A stretch of DNA of 64,000 nt from assembly GCA_963793105.1 (NCBI GenBank), contig CAWBZB010000004.1:62001-126000 (forward strand). The letters run 5' to 3'. This stretch comes from UBA10649 sp963793105. Lineage in GTDB: Bacteria; Actinomycetota; Actinomycetes; S36-B12. Below the pieces are notes generated by a model. It ran no database searches. It was not told the DNA's origin and was given only the letters and a program-made list of their open reading frames with translations. The position numbers were made by a program, and so were the translations under genes. Each line of letters starts with the position of its first letter. Position 1 is the stretch's first letter. Shown piece after piece: positions 28,948-37,444 of the stretch.

Positions 28948-29610
28948 GTGCACATCGTGATCCTCGGTTGCGGGCGAGTGGGGGCCCTGCTCGCCCACCG
29001 TCTCGACGAGATGGGGCATTCGGTCGCCGTCATCGACCAGGACGCCAACTCCTTCCGGAAACTCGGCCCGGAGTTCACCGGCCAGACCGTCACCGGCGTC
29101 GGCTTCGACCGCGAGACCCTGGAGACCGCGGGTATCGCCCGCGCCCATGCCTTCGCGGCCGTGAGCAGCGGCGACAACAGCAACATCCTGGCCGCCCGCG
29201 TGGCCCGCGAGACCTACGGCGTCGAGGAGGTCGTGGCCCGCATCTACGACCCCCGCCGCGCAGAGGTCTACCAGCGACTCGGGATCCCCACCGTGGCGAC
29301 CGTGTCCTGGACCACCGGCCAGATCATGCGACGCATGCTCCCCCTCGGCGCCGAGGACGAGTATCGCGACCCCGGTGGCACGGTGGTCCTGGCCGAGGTG
29401 CACCTGGGCCAGGTGTGGATGGGCGAGACATCCAGCAGCCTCGAGGAGGCGACCGGGTCCAGGATCGCGTTCATCACCCGTTACGGGCAGGCGATGCTCA
29501 CGGGCGCCGAAACCGTCCTGCAGGACGGCGACCTCGTGCATGTGCTCTTCGTCGACGAGACCCGCGAACGTGTCGAGCGGATCTTCGAGCACGGGGCGGA
29601 GGAGAGCTGA
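28948..29610 (+). CDS. ceoB: TrkA family potassium uptake regulator (CeoB-like)
   Basis: The 220-residue protein has an N-terminal NAD-binding RCK domain (IVILGCGRVGALLAHRLDE, about residues 3-21, then VIDQDANSF) and a C-terminal TrkA_C domain (from about residue 135 with VVLAEVHLG). Such proteins gate Trk/Ktr potassium uptake in response to nucleotides. Start GTG 28948 is divergent from the permease gene, with only 61 bases between. The stop overlaps the start of the second TrkA gene (TGATG), so the two are translationally coupled. Confidence 0.92.
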   Translation: MHIVILGCGRVGALLAHRLDEMGHSVAVIDQDANSFRKLGPEFTGQTVTGVGFDRETLETAGIARAHAFAAVSSGDNSNILAARVARETYGVEEVVARIYDPRRAEVYQRLGIPTVATVSWTTGQIMRRMLPLGAEDEYRDPGGTVVLAEVHLGQVWMGETSSSLEEATGSRIAFITRYGQAMLTGAETVLQDGDLVHVLFVDETRERVERIFEHGAEES

Positions 29611-30269
29611 TGCGCGTCGCCATCGCCGGGGCCGGCAAGGTCGGCCGGGCCATCGCACGTGAACTCGTCGGGAACGGCCATCAGGTGCTGCTCATCGACC
29701 GCGACGCCGAGCTCGCTCGCCCCGGAGTGGTCGAGGGAGCCGACATGCTCATGGCCGACGCGTGCGAGATCTCCGCGCTCGACGAGGCCATGCTGTCGCA
29801 CTGCCAGGTCGTCGTCGCCGCAACCGGTGACGACAAGGTCAACCTCGTGGTCTCCCTGCTCGCCAAGACCGAGTACGGCGTCCCACGAGTCGTCGCCCGC
29901 GTGAACCACCCCAAGAACGAGTGGATGTTCGACGAGTCCTGGGGGGTCGACGTGGCCGTCTCCACGCCCCGCATGCTCTCCGCCCTCGTGGAGGAGGCGG
30001 TCAGCGTCGGGGACCTCGTGCGGTTGTTCACGTTCCGGCAGGGCGACGCCAACCTCGTCGAGATCACCCTCTCGTCGGACTCCCCGGTCGTCGGTCAGCG
30101 GGTCGGCAGCCAGAACTGGCCTTCCGACACCGCGCTGGTCGCCATCGTCCGGGGCCCGAGGGTCATCGCGCCCTCCCCCGACGACCCGCTGGAGATCGGC
30201 GACGAGCTGCTGTTCGTCGCGTCACCGGACCAGGAGCCCGAGCTCCAGACGATGCTCGGTCACGCCTGA
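29610..30269 (+). CDS. ceoC: TrkA family potassium uptake regulator (CeoC-like)
   Basis: The 219-residue partner of the preceding gene: Rossmann motif VAIAGAGKVGRAIARELVG at the N-terminus with VLLIDRDAEL, and a C-terminal TrkA_C domain (LVEITLSSDSPVVGQRV, then DELLFVASPDQEPELQ). The ATG at 29610 overlaps the previous stop. The two small RCK proteins probably assemble as a heteromeric regulator of potassium uptake. No Trk/Ktr pore gene is in the window, unless the neighbouring permease serves that role. The 3' end overlaps the convergent DUF3159 gene by ten bases. Confidence 0.92.
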   Translation: MRVAIAGAGKVGRAIARELVGNGHQVLLIDRDAELARPGVVEGADMLMADACEISALDEAMLSHCQVVVAATGDDKVNLVVSLLAKTEYGVPRVVARVNHPKNEWMFDESWGVDVAVSTPRMLSALVEEAVSVGDLVRLFTFRQGDANLVEITLSSDSPVVGQRVGSQNWPSDTALVAIVRGPRVIAPSPDDPLEIGDELLFVASPDQEPELQTMLGHA

Positions 30270-31006
30270 TCGTCGGGCGGGGGCATCTCCTTCGACTCGG
30301 CAATCGCCCGCGCGCGTGCCTCGCGCTTCTCCACGAACACCGGCCGAAGCACCCGGTACGTCCAGTAGGCGGCTCCCAGGAACAGCGGGTAGCCCATGAC
30401 GATCTTGGCCACGCCCTGAAGCTCGACCCAGCCGGCCAGGTACATCGGCGTCTGGACGATGAGGCGACTGAAGAACAGCGCCACCCAGATCCAGGACGCC
30501 GCCGCGTAGGTGCGTCGCAGCACGGGGTCCCGGCGCCACGCCGTGCCCTCGCCGGTCAGGAAACCCATGGCGATACCCAGCAGAGGCCAGCGCACGAGGA
30601 TCGACACCAGGAACGCCGCGCCGTAGCCGAGGTTCGTGAGCATGCCCGGGATGTAGATGTCGGATGCGTTGTCGTTGCGGGAGGCCCACCAGGCGGAGAT
30701 CGCCAGGCCCACGAAGCCCGCCGCCACCTGACCGAGCGGCTCGCGTCGGATGAGGCGCCAGATCACGATCAGGACGCCGGCCGCGATCGCGGCGATGATG
30801 GAGGACTGCAGGTCGCGCGACGTGACGATGTAGGCCACGACGAACACCGCAGTCGGGGCGCCGGAATCGATCATTCCCCGCCAGCCGCCCATGGCACGCT
30901 CGAGCAGCAGTGCCTCGGCGCGCACGTCCTCGGTGGTCTCGAACTCCTCGACCTCGTCGGAGGCGGGCACGTCCGGGCCCTCGGACCCCGAGGCGGGGTC
31001 GGTCAT
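30260..31006 (-). CDS. DUF3159 membrane protein
   Basis: From ATG 31006 the protein has 248 residues: an acidic N-terminus (about 30 residues), then AMGGWRGMIDSGAPTAVFVVAY and about six hydrophobic segments, with LTGEGTAWRRDPVLRRTYAAA and FFSRLIVQTPMYLAG in the second half. These are the marks of DUF3159, an actinobacterial membrane family of unknown function that is regularly found beside the TrkA pair. The ATG overlaps the stop of the upstream OB-fold gene (ATGA), so the two are translated together. Confidence 0.88.
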   Translation of the reverse strand: MTDPASGSEGPDVPASDEVEEFETTEDVRAEALLLERAMGGWRGMIDSGAPTAVFVVAYIVTSRDLQSSIIAAIAAGVLIVIWRLIRREPLGQVAAGFVGLAISAWWASRNDNASDIYIPGMLTNLGYGAAFLVSILVRWPLLGIAMGFLTGEGTAWRRDPVLRRTYAAASWIWVALFFSRLIVQTPMYLAGWVELQGVAKIVMGYPLFLGAAYWTYRVLRPVFVEKREARARAIAESKEMPPPDDQA

Positions 31007-31401
31007 CCGACCGCCGGCTTGAGCTCGTAGCGCGGGTTGTAGATCGTGGGGTTCTCGGTGTTGCAGGTCAGTCGGCCCTTCACGACCAGCGTGCGGCCCG
31101 GATCGATGCCCGGGATGCGCCGACGACCGAGCCACACGACCGAGACGGTGCCGGACCCGTCGTAGAGCTCGATCTCGAGTGCGGGCACCGTGCTGCGGGG
31201 CCGCATCGTGACCGTGCGCACCATCCCCCGCACGGAGACCGTCTCGCCGGGAGTGCAACGGTCGATGGTGGTCAGGTCGCTGTCCTCGGCCTCGTGCACC
31301 TGGCCCTTCAGCTCGTCGGCCTCGACCTGGGCCTGTGACCGCGTCCAGCGCTGCCAGAAGCCGCCGCCGCGCGTGGCCTGGCCGTCGGTACTCGTCGTCA
31401 T
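31003..31401 (-). CDS. OB-fold nucleic-acid-binding domain protein
   Basis: A 132-residue protein with TIDRCTPGETVSVRGMVRTV, ALEIELYDGSGTVSVVWLG and RRIPGIDPGRTLVVKGRL, a typical OB-fold five-strand pattern like that of RecG or RPA N-terminal domains. It ends YNPRYELKPAVG. The homologous small gene in M. tuberculosis is Rv2694c (from memory). The cellular role is unknown; nucleic acid binding is inferred from the fold. It is the first gene of a short operon with DUF3159. Confidence 0.85.
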   Translation of the reverse strand: MTTSTDGQATRGGGFWQRWTRSQAQVEADELKGQVHEAEDSDLTTIDRCTPGETVSVRGMVRTVTMRPRSTVPALEIELYDGSGTVSVVWLGRRRIPGIDPGRTLVVKGRLTCNTENPTIYNPRYELKPAVG

Positions 31402-31448
31402 GTCATCAGGCTAACGCCTGGTTTCCTCGGCAGAGCCCTGCACCGGCG

Positions 31449-32090
31449 CTAGCGCGTCTCGGTGATCTCGGGGCCGCGCACGAACGGCGACGGGAGTTGC
31501 GTGCCTGAGTCGCCGTCCTCGTCCGTGCCCTCGGTCGCAGCCACCGGCATCGTCAGCGGGATCGGCGCCCCGACCGGCATGGCCTCGCCGCCACGCACGA
31601 CGATGAGGGTGCGCACCATCGCCTCCAGGGCGGTCGCGGACTCCCCCGCCCGTGCCGCGGACCCGAGGAACACCGCGCGCAGGAACCAGCGCGGACCCTC
31701 GATTCCGACGAAGCGCGCGGGCTGCAGCTGGCTTGAGCCGTCAGACGCCTTGACCTGGGCGCGGAGTTCGGGACCGAAGGGACCCTCGGCCTCCTCGACC
31801 AGGCCCCCCGACTTCGTGATCGAGGACTTGATCTGTGCGCGCACGTCCGCCCACAGCCCACCGCTGCGCGGTGCGGCGTACGGCTGCACCTGCACGGCAC
31901 CGTCTGGCCTCGCGAACGTCAGCTGGGCCACCTTGCCGGTCCCCTCGTCCACCTGGACCTGCACGTCCACGCCTGCCGTCGGAGCCACCCGGAGCGCACC
32001 GAGATCGAGGCGCTCGCCCTCGGTCGCAGGATCAACCTCCGACTCGTCCCACGGTCCATCAGGACGCAGGTCCACGTCGCCACCCTTCAC
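31449..32090 (-). CDS. DUF3710 domain-containing protein
   Basis: The 213-residue protein starts at GTG 32090 (MKGGDVDLRPDGPWDESEVD) and shows the DUF3710 pattern: RLDLGALRV, VQVQPYAAPRSGGLWADVRA, GPFGPELRAQV, and GIEGPRWFLRAVFLGSAA. The family is actinobacterial, of unknown function, and consistently found next to dut as here. It is probably cotranscribed with dut, whose stop lies 33 bases upstream. Confidence 0.9.
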   Translation of the reverse strand: MKGGDVDLRPDGPWDESEVDPATEGERLDLGALRVAPTAGVDVQVQVDEGTGKVAQLTFARPDGAVQVQPYAAPRSGGLWADVRAQIKSSITKSGGLVEEAEGPFGPELRAQVKASDGSSQLQPARFVGIEGPRWFLRAVFLGSAARAGESATALEAMVRTLIVVRGGEAMPVGAPIPLTMPVAATEGTDEDGDSGTQLPSPFVRGPEITETR

Positions 32091-32123
32091 ACCCAGCCCA
32101 GCGACGCCGTTGTCGCTGCGTTA

Positions 32124-32588
32124 TCAGGTCGTTACCGTACCCGCGTGCCCCCCGGTGGATCCAAACCCACCCTCCCCCCGGTGGGAACCCGGCAGTTCGG
32201 CCACCTCGACCAGCAGCGCACGCTCCACCCGCTGGATGACGAGCTGGGCGATGCGGTCTCCTCGGGCGATCACGACCGGCACGTCCGGATCGTGGTTGAC
32301 GAGGATGACCCCGATCTCGCCCCGGTACCCGGCGTCAACGACCCCCGGGGCGTTCACCAGTCCCAGTCCGTGCCGCAGTGCGAGTCCGCTCCGCGCGCAG
32401 ACGAACGCCGCGAAGCCGTCCGGCAGGGCGACGGCGATCCCCGTCGGGACCAGGGCGCGGTGCCCGGGCTCCAGCGTCACATCGACGCGGCTGCGCAGGT
32501 CCAGACCGGCATCCCCGGGATGCCCGTAGGACGGCACCGGCAGGTCCGCGTCCAGGCGGGTGACGAGCACCTCGACCGCAGGCGTCAT
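32124..32588 (-). CDS. dut: dUTP diphosphatase
   Basis: The 154-residue trimeric-type dUTPase hydrolyses dUTP to dUMP and pyrophosphate. All five motifs are visible: GDAGLDLRS, ARSGLALRHG, VNAPGVVDAGYRGEIGV (with the catalytic Asp and substrate Tyr), RGDRIAQLVI, and the glycine-rich GGFGSTGG tail. The start ATG 32588 overlaps the stop of the upstream thioesterase gene (ATGA). Assignment is secure. Confidence 0.97.
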   Translation of the reverse strand: MTPAVEVLVTRLDADLPVPSYGHPGDAGLDLRSRVDVTLEPGHRALVPTGIAVALPDGFAAFVCARSGLALRHGLGLVNAPGVVDAGYRGEIGVILVNHDPDVPVVIARGDRIAQLVIQRVERALLVEVAELPGSHRGEGGFGSTGGHAGTVTT

Positions 32589-33226
32589 GGGTTGAGCTCC
32601 ACGGTGTGCTGCTCGCCCTCGGGGCGCCATGCAGGCCCGCCGGCCGCACGGTCGGCGATCGCCTGCTCGACGTGCTCCGCCGACCCGTTGTCGACGAAGT
32701 GCTGCAGCGGCACCTGGATGAACATGGCGGCCGCCGAGACGGCAACCGCGCCGTCCGGTCCACCGAGGCGAGCGATGGCCCGGGTGAACACCTTGCGACC
32801 CTTCACGCCGACGACCTCGGCGTCGATGTGCAGGACCGTGCCCACCGGCACCGGTCGACGGAAGTCGCACTCCAGGCGTCCGGTGACCGCGGGGCCGGCC
32901 AGCAGCCAGTTCAGGGATCCAAGGATCTCGTCGATGGCAGCCGTCAACAGGCCGCCGTGCGCGAGTCCAGGCGCTCCCTGCAGGTGCTCGGTCACGGTGA
33001 AGTCCCCGGAGACGGTCAGCCCCTCGCCCGCCGTGATGCTCATGTGCAGTCCGGTCGGATGCTCCGATCCGCAGCCGAAGCACCAGCGGTAGTGCGAGGG
33101 GATGGGCGTGCCGGGCGCGGGCGCATGGGGTGCGCGCAGTGGGAGCACCGCATCCGGCGGAGGCGAGGTGGGCAGCGACCCGCGCGGACGGTGCGACCCG
33201 GAGGCGGACGTATGTGTGGCACTCAC
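32585..33226 (-). CDS. PaaI-like hotdog-fold thioesterase
   Basis: From GTG 33226 the protein has 213 residues, with a proline-rich N-terminal region and a hotdog domain after about residue 45. The segment WCFGCGSEHPTGLHMSI is a frequent N-terminal strand of this group, and the catalytic region HLQGAPGLAHGGLLTAAIDE contains the conserved His-Gly-Gly with the following Asp/Glu. It probably hydrolyses acyl-CoA thioesters. The stop is fused to the dut start. A PaaI-type gene upstream of dut is common in actinobacteria. Confidence 0.85.
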   Translation of the reverse strand: MSATHTSASGSHRPRGSLPTSPPPDAVLPLRAPHAPAPGTPIPSHYRWCFGCGSEHPTGLHMSITAGEGLTVSGDFTVTEHLQGAPGLAHGGLLTAAIDEILGSLNWLLAGPAVTGRLECDFRRPVPVGTVLHIDAEVVGVKGRKVFTRAIARLGGPDGAVAVSAAAMFIQVPLQHFVDNGSAEHVEQAIADRAAGGPAWRPEGEQHTVELNP

Positions 33227-33280
33227 CTGCGCGACCCTACTCGCGCGGGAGCGGGCGCGCCGGGATGAGAGGCTGCCCTC

Positions 33281-33739
33281 GTGGCGACCAGCGCGGAGTA
33301 CCGGGAGCGGCTCCTGCCCCGGTGGTGGGTGTGGCTGCTGTCCCTGGGACTCATGGGCATGCTGGGGGTCGCGTACGGCGGGGCCCTTGGTGCGCAGGCC
33401 GGCTGGTCCGTCGCCATCCTCGGCGGGACCCTCGTCGCGGCGCTGCTGTGGATCACGTCCCCCCGGATCGAGGTTCGCGAGGGTGCCCTCACGGTCGGGC
33501 GCGCCGCGCTCCCCTTCGCCGCCGTGAAGGGCGCGGTGGCTGTCGACGAGACGGAGATCGCCACGCTGCGCGGACCCGGGGCCGATGCGCGGCTGTTCGT
33601 GGCCCTCCGGCCATGGTCGTGCCGCGGCGGGGTGTTGGTGACGCTGTCCGACGAGACGGACCCGCATCCGGCCTGGCTGTTCAGTTCACGACACCCCGTT
33701 CGTGTCGTCGAAGTCCTGGCTGCAACGATGGGTCGCTGA
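33281..33739 (+). CDS. DUF3093 membrane protein
   Basis: A 152-residue protein from GTG 33281: YRERLLPRWWVWLLSLGL opens the family pattern and two transmembrane segments lie between about residues 15 and 58, followed by a soluble C-terminal half (RIEVREGALTVGRAALPF, then FVALRPWSCRGGVLV and DPHPAWLFSSRHP). This is DUF3093, found at the same place as Rv2698 of M. tuberculosis (from memory). The function is unknown. Confidence 0.9.
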   Translation: MATSAEYRERLLPRWWVWLLSLGLMGMLGVAYGGALGAQAGWSVAILGGTLVAALLWITSPRIEVREGALTVGRAALPFAAVKGAVAVDETEIATLRGPGADARLFVALRPWSCRGGVLVTLSDETDPHPAWLFSSRHPVRVVEVLAATMGR

Positions 33740-33763
33740 CCCGACGACAGCCTTGGAGGACGA

Positions 33764-34057
33764 ATGGACGACACCCAGGAACTGGAATCTCCCCAGGAGG
33801 AGATCGAGGTCAACCCGATGGTCCACCTCGTCGCCCCCGTGGTGGCGATCGTCGGCACCATGGTGATCCGCAAGGCGATCAACAGCGCCTACGAGAAGGC
33901 CACCGGCCGAGTCGCCCCCATCCCACGCGACCCCGCGGTGCCCTGGGGACGTGCGCTGATGTGGACGGTGGTCATCACGACCAGTGCCGCGCTCGCCGAG
34001 GTCGCGATCTATCGCGCCATCAACATGATCGGCGAGCGCAAGGTTCCCGTCGACTAG
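33764..34057 (+). CDS. DUF4235 domain-containing protein
   Basis: The 97-residue protein starts at ATG 33764 with GGAGG just upstream. It contains the DUF4235 helix pair: HLVAPVVAIVGTMVIRKAIN and ALMWTVVITTSAALAEVAIY, with a basic linker. It is probably a small membrane protein of unknown function. Its stop codon lies in the first copy of a 27-base tandem duplication. Confidence 0.85.
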   Translation: MDDTQELESPQEEIEVNPMVHLVAPVVAIVGTMVIRKAINSAYEKATGRVAPIPRDPAVPWGRALMWTVVITTSAALAEVAIYRAINMIGERKVPVD

Positions 34058-34101
34058 TGCGCTAGGCGCATTCCATTCGACTAGTGCGCTAGGCGCATTC
34101 C
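34051..34101. repeat. Tandem duplication covering two convergent gene ends
   Basis: A 24-base sequence at 34051-34074 is repeated exactly at 34078-34101 (period 27). Each copy contains the TAG stop of the DUF4235 gene and the last codons of the DUF4193 gene (TGCGCTAGGCGCA, itself an inverted repeat with five-base arms). Only the first copy ends the DUF4235 gene and only the second ends the DUF4193 gene. The duplicated short hairpins could act as a weak bidirectional terminator. Confidence 0.9.
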
Positions 34102-34385
34102 TTGCAGATCGGGCCGTTCTTGCCCTCGTGGTCAAGTTGGCTGCGGTGCTGCACGAGGAAGCACGACATGCAGGTGAACTCGTCCAGCTGACGCGGAAGC
34201 ACCCGCACCGTCAGGCTCTCGTCCGAAAGGTCGGCTCCCGGCAGCTCCAGGCTCTCCGCCAGGTCCGCCTCGTCGACGTCGACGGCGGACGAGGCCTTGT
34301 CGGCACGACGTGCCTTCAGCTCCTCGAGGCTGTCCTCTGCGAGCTCCTCGTCGGTCTTGCGAGGTGCGTCGTAGTCGGTTGCCAT
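34089..34385 (-). CDS. DUF4193 zinc-ribbon-like protein
   Basis: From ATG 34385 (MATDYDAPRKTDEE, typical family start) the protein has 98 residues. It is acidic in the first two thirds and ends with two CxxC pairs: FTCMSCFLVQHRSQL and GPICKECA. These likely bind zinc. DUF4193 proteins are universal in actinobacteria and unknown in function. An in-frame ATG 18 bases upstream is possible but gives a non-family leader. Confidence 0.9.
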   Translation of the reverse strand: MATDYDAPRKTDEELAEDSLEELKARRADKASSAVDVDEADLAESLELPGADLSDESLTVRVLPRQLDEFTCMSCFLVQHRSQLDHEGKNGPICKECA

Positions 34386-34570
34386 GTCTGCATCGCCCTT
34401 CATTCCGTCGTGCGGGGCTCTCGCCCGCGAAGTCGGTCAACAGCGGGGAACGTGCCTTCATTCCCAACCGCGTCCGCGCGCAGATTGTGCCCCATGCCCG
34501 TTGCGAGTTCGTGGCAGGGTGGGTACCAGCGTGTCGCGGGACACAGCCGGACGAACCAGGAGGTGGGCCC

Positions 34571-35089
34571 ATGCCCTGCTACGCGATCGGGGATCGCACC
34601 CCGACGATCGACCCCACGGCCTTCGTCCACCCCGACGCCGTCATCATCGGCGACGTCCGGATCGGGCCCGAATCGAGTGTCTGGCCCTCCGCCGTCCTAC
34701 GCGGCGATCACGGGGCCATCATCGTCGGGGCGCAGACGTCGATCCAGGACGGCACCGTCGTGCACTGCACCTCGACGCTGGACACCGTCATCGGCGATCG
34801 GTGCGTGATCGGGCACAACGTGCACCTCGAGGGATGCACCATCGCCGACGACTGCCTCATCGGCTCGGGATCGGTGGTGCTCCACCGGGCCCTCGTGGGA
34901 CCGAATGCGCTCGTGGGTGCGGGCGCCGTGGTCGGGAACGACAAGGTCGTCCCGCCGCACGCTCGCGCCTTGGGGGTACCGGCCGTCGTCACCCCCGACA
35001 TGGTCGACGAGGGCTCCTTCGCGGCCGCCGTGCTCACCTACGTCCGCAACGTGCACTGGTACTCCGCGGAGCTGCGGCGGCTGGACTAG
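34571..35089 (+). CDS. Gamma-class carbonic anhydrase-like hexapeptide-repeat protein
   Basis: The 172-residue left-handed beta-helix protein starts at ATG 34571 with GGAGG upstream. Hexapeptide repeats run through the protein (VIIGDVRIGPESSVWPSAVLRG onward), and metal-ligand histidines are in DGTVVHCTST and VIGHNVHLEG, as in the CamH/YrdA group of gamma carbonic anhydrases. These bind zinc or iron and may hydrate CO2, though many members lack the acidic loop of the archetype, and activity is unproven. The C-terminal helix ends SAELRRLD. Confidence 0.87.
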   Translation: MPCYAIGDRTPTIDPTAFVHPDAVIIGDVRIGPESSVWPSAVLRGDHGAIIVGAQTSIQDGTVVHCTSTLDTVIGDRCVIGHNVHLEGCTIADDCLIGSGSVVLHRALVGPNALVGAGAVVGNDKVVPPHARALGVPAVVTPDMVDEGSFAAAVLTYVRNVHWYSAELRRLD

Positions 35090-35099
35090 CGCGCGGCGG

Positions 35100-35933
35100 C
35101 TAGAGCTCGTCCGCCCGAAGCTGGACGAGGGCCTCCCGAAGCGGACCGGCGATCCCCGGCGCCGAGGCCAGCACGAACTCGGAGAAGTCCGCGTCCCGCA
35201 GCCCGGTGACGACCATCCCCGACTCCGCGGCGATCAGCGCACCCGCCGCGATGTCCCACGCGTTCAGGCCGCGCTCGTAGTAGGCATCCACCCGTCCCCT
35301 CGCGAGCCAGCAGAAGTCGATGACCGCGGCCCCCATCCGGCGGACGTCGCGGATCTGGGTGATCAGGCCCGCCACGATCTCGGACTGGCGCAGTCGGACC
35401 GGTGCGGCGTAGCCGAATCCCGTCGTCACCAGCGCGGCACCCAGGTCACTGCAGGCGCTCCCGCTCAGGCGCTCGGCCCGGTCTCCGGTCACGAGCCAGG
35501 CCCCGCGTCCCCGCACGGCCACGTAGGCCTCGCCGAAAGCCGGGGTCGCCACGACCCCGACCTCCACGACCCCGTCCACCTCGGCCGCGATCGACACACC
35601 CCACATCGGGAGACGGAACAGGTAGTTGACCGTCCCGTCGAGCGGATCGACGATCCAGCGGACCCCGGACGTGCCCGCCCGCTCACCGCCCTCCTCCCCC
35701 AGGAGACCGTCAGTCGGACGCTCCCCCAGCAGGATCGCGGAGATCATGGTCTCGGCGTCCCGGTCCATTGCCGAGACGGCATCCGTGGGCGTGCTCTTGC
35801 TGTCGACATGCAGGTTGTCCGGACGCTCGTCGCGCAGGAACGGCCCCGCCAGGGCGGCGGCCCGCCACGCCAGCGGCAGCAGCGGATGGTCGGTCAGCAG
35901 GTCGGCGAGGACACGGGTATCGGCAGTGGACAT
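35100..35933 (-). CDS. suhB: Inositol monophosphatase family phosphatase
   Basis: Started at ATG 35933 (AGGA at good spacing; GTG 35939 is alternative), the protein has about 277 residues. It shows the Li/Mg-dependent phosphatase motifs: LGEEGGE, WIVDPLDGTVNYLF (motif A), and NAWDIAAGALIAAESGM (motif B). It hydrolyses inositol-1-phosphate or related monophosphates such as histidinol phosphate. In M. tuberculosis suhB (Rv2701c) lies in the same neighbourhood, supporting the call. Convergent with the carbonic anhydrase gene and divergent from the MFS gene. Confidence 0.9.
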   Translation of the reverse strand: MSTADTRVLADLLTDHPLLPLAWRAAALAGPFLRDERPDNLHVDSKSTPTDAVSAMDRDAETMISAILLGERPTDGLLGEEGGERAGTSGVRWIVDPLDGTVNYLFRLPMWGVSIAAEVDGVVEVGVVATPAFGEAYVAVRGRGAWLVTGDRAERLSGSACSDLGAALVTTGFGYAAPVRLRQSEIVAGLITQIRDVRRMGAAVIDFCWLARGRVDAYYERGLNAWDIAAGALIAAESGMVVTGLRDADFSEFVLASAPGIAGPLREALVQLRADEL

Positions 35934-35977
35934 GTCCACATCCTGCCGCGTCCCCCGCGCCCGATAGCGTCCGCATC

Positions 35978-37309
35978 ATGCTGGGCACCTACCGTCGCGC
36001 GCTCGCCCTCCCGGGGGCATGGCAGTTCTCCGCCACCGGATTCGTCGCCCGCCTCCCGATCGCCATGGTGGGCCTGGGGATCGTGCTCCTCATCAGCGCG
36101 AAGACCGGCTCCTACGCCTTGGCGGGAGTGCTGTCGGCCGCCTTCCAGGTCTCCGCGGCGGGCGGGGCACTCCTGACCAGCAGATGGATGGACCGGGTCG
36201 GCCAGCATCGGCTGCTGCCGGCCCTCGCGATCGCCAACGCCGTGCTGATGGTCGGGTTCGTGGCAGCGGTGGAGCTCGGCCTCCCCGTGCTCGTGCAGAT
36301 AGCTGCCGCAGCGCTGACGGGCGCCACCCAGCCGGCGATCGGGTCGATGGTCCGGGCCCGCTGGGCGGCAGCCGCGCCGGACGGAGACCGGCTGCGCAGC
36401 GCCTTCGCCCTCGAGAGCATCATCGACGAGCTCATCTTCACCATCGGTCCGCTGCTCACCGCGTTCCTCGCCTTCCAGGCCTCGCTCGCCGCCCCCCTCG
36501 TCGCCGCTGCGGTCATCGGGCTCGTCGGCGGCCTGGCGCTTGCCCTGCAGCGCGCGACCGAGCCGCCCGCGACGGGCCGACCGCCGCGGGACTCTGCTGG
36601 CCGACGCCAGCCAGGGGCCCTGCGCCAGCCGGGGCTGCTGGTGCTCGTCGTGGCCGCGCTCGGCATCGGCGGGGTCTTCGGCACGTACGAGGTCACCGTG
36701 GTGGCCTTCACCGAGCAGGCCGGCCAGCCAGGGGCCTCGGGGCTCGTCCTCGGGCTCTGGGCCCTGGGCTCCATGGTCGGCGGGATCTTCTTCGGTGCCC
36801 GCCGGTGGGACCGTCCCCTGGCCCAGCAGGTGGTCATCCTGTCCGCCGTCCTCGCACTCGCCCTCGTACCGGCTCCCTTCGTGCCGACGGTGCCCGCGCT
36901 GGCCATCCTGACCTTCGTCGCCGGGGTCGCGGTGGCACCCGCCCTGATCGCGGTGTTCTCCCTGACCGAGCGGCTGGTTCCCACTCGGCTGCTCACCGAG
37001 GGGCTGACCTGGGCGAACTCGGGGCTGGCACTCGGATTCTCCGCGGGCACCACCGTCGCCGGGGCCGTCGTCGACTCCCGCGGGACGACGGTCGCCTTCA
37101 TCCTGCCGGCCGTCAGTGCCGCCGGTGCGTTCCTGGTCTCCGCGGTCGGCGTCGGCGTCCTGCAGAGGGCATCCTCGGGCCGGCGGCAGCCGCCGCCCGC
37201 GACCACCTGGAACAGCGACCCGATTCCCGGACCCTCCCCGGGGGGCATCGTGGACGACCCCCAGCTCGACGGCACCGCAGACAGCGGTGGCGCCCAGGAG
37301 CGAGTGTGA
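35978..37309 (+). CDS. MFS transporter
   Basis: A 443-residue major facilitator protein with about twelve hydrophobic helices from ATG 35978. Motif A-like sequence lies between helices 2 and 3 (SRWMDRVGQHRLLP), and the central loop is basic and Pro-rich (about residues 200-215). The second half starts at LLVLVVAALGIGGVFGTYEV. It resembles sugar-efflux or drug-export members seen next to sepH in other actinobacteria. The substrate is unknown. The C-terminal 45 residues are hydrophilic. Confidence 0.87.
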   Translation: MLGTYRRALALPGAWQFSATGFVARLPIAMVGLGIVLLISAKTGSYALAGVLSAAFQVSAAGGALLTSRWMDRVGQHRLLPALAIANAVLMVGFVAAVELGLPVLVQIAAAALTGATQPAIGSMVRARWAAAAPDGDRLRSAFALESIIDELIFTIGPLLTAFLAFQASLAAPLVAAAVIGLVGGLALALQRATEPPATGRPPRDSAGRRQPGALRQPGLLVLVVAALGIGGVFGTYEVTVVAFTEQAGQPGASGLVLGLWALGSMVGGIFFGARRWDRPLAQQVVILSAVLALALVPAPFVPTVPALAILTFVAGVAVAPALIAVFSLTERLVPTRLLTEGLTWANSGLALGFSAGTTVAGAVVDSRGTTVAFILPAVSAAGAFLVSAVGVGVLQRASSGRRQPPPATTWNSDPIPGPSPGGIVDDPQLDGTADSGGAQERV

Positions 37310-37444
37310 CGACGTCCACCGGCGGCCACTGCGCCGCAAATGGGGAGGCTTCGTCCTTTCCGCACGCAAAGGCGCTAAGTTCTCCGTAGTGCACGCCCCG
37401 CGCTCCGGCGCGGAAACCACATCGACCTATCACGGCAGTTGGAG

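Noticed and set aside
26358..29609. Very long plus-strand frame antisense to the permease gene that merges into the second TrkA gene
   Set aside because: Only the part from 29610 has protein-family sequence; the upstream part is antisense to well-supported genes and low-complexity.
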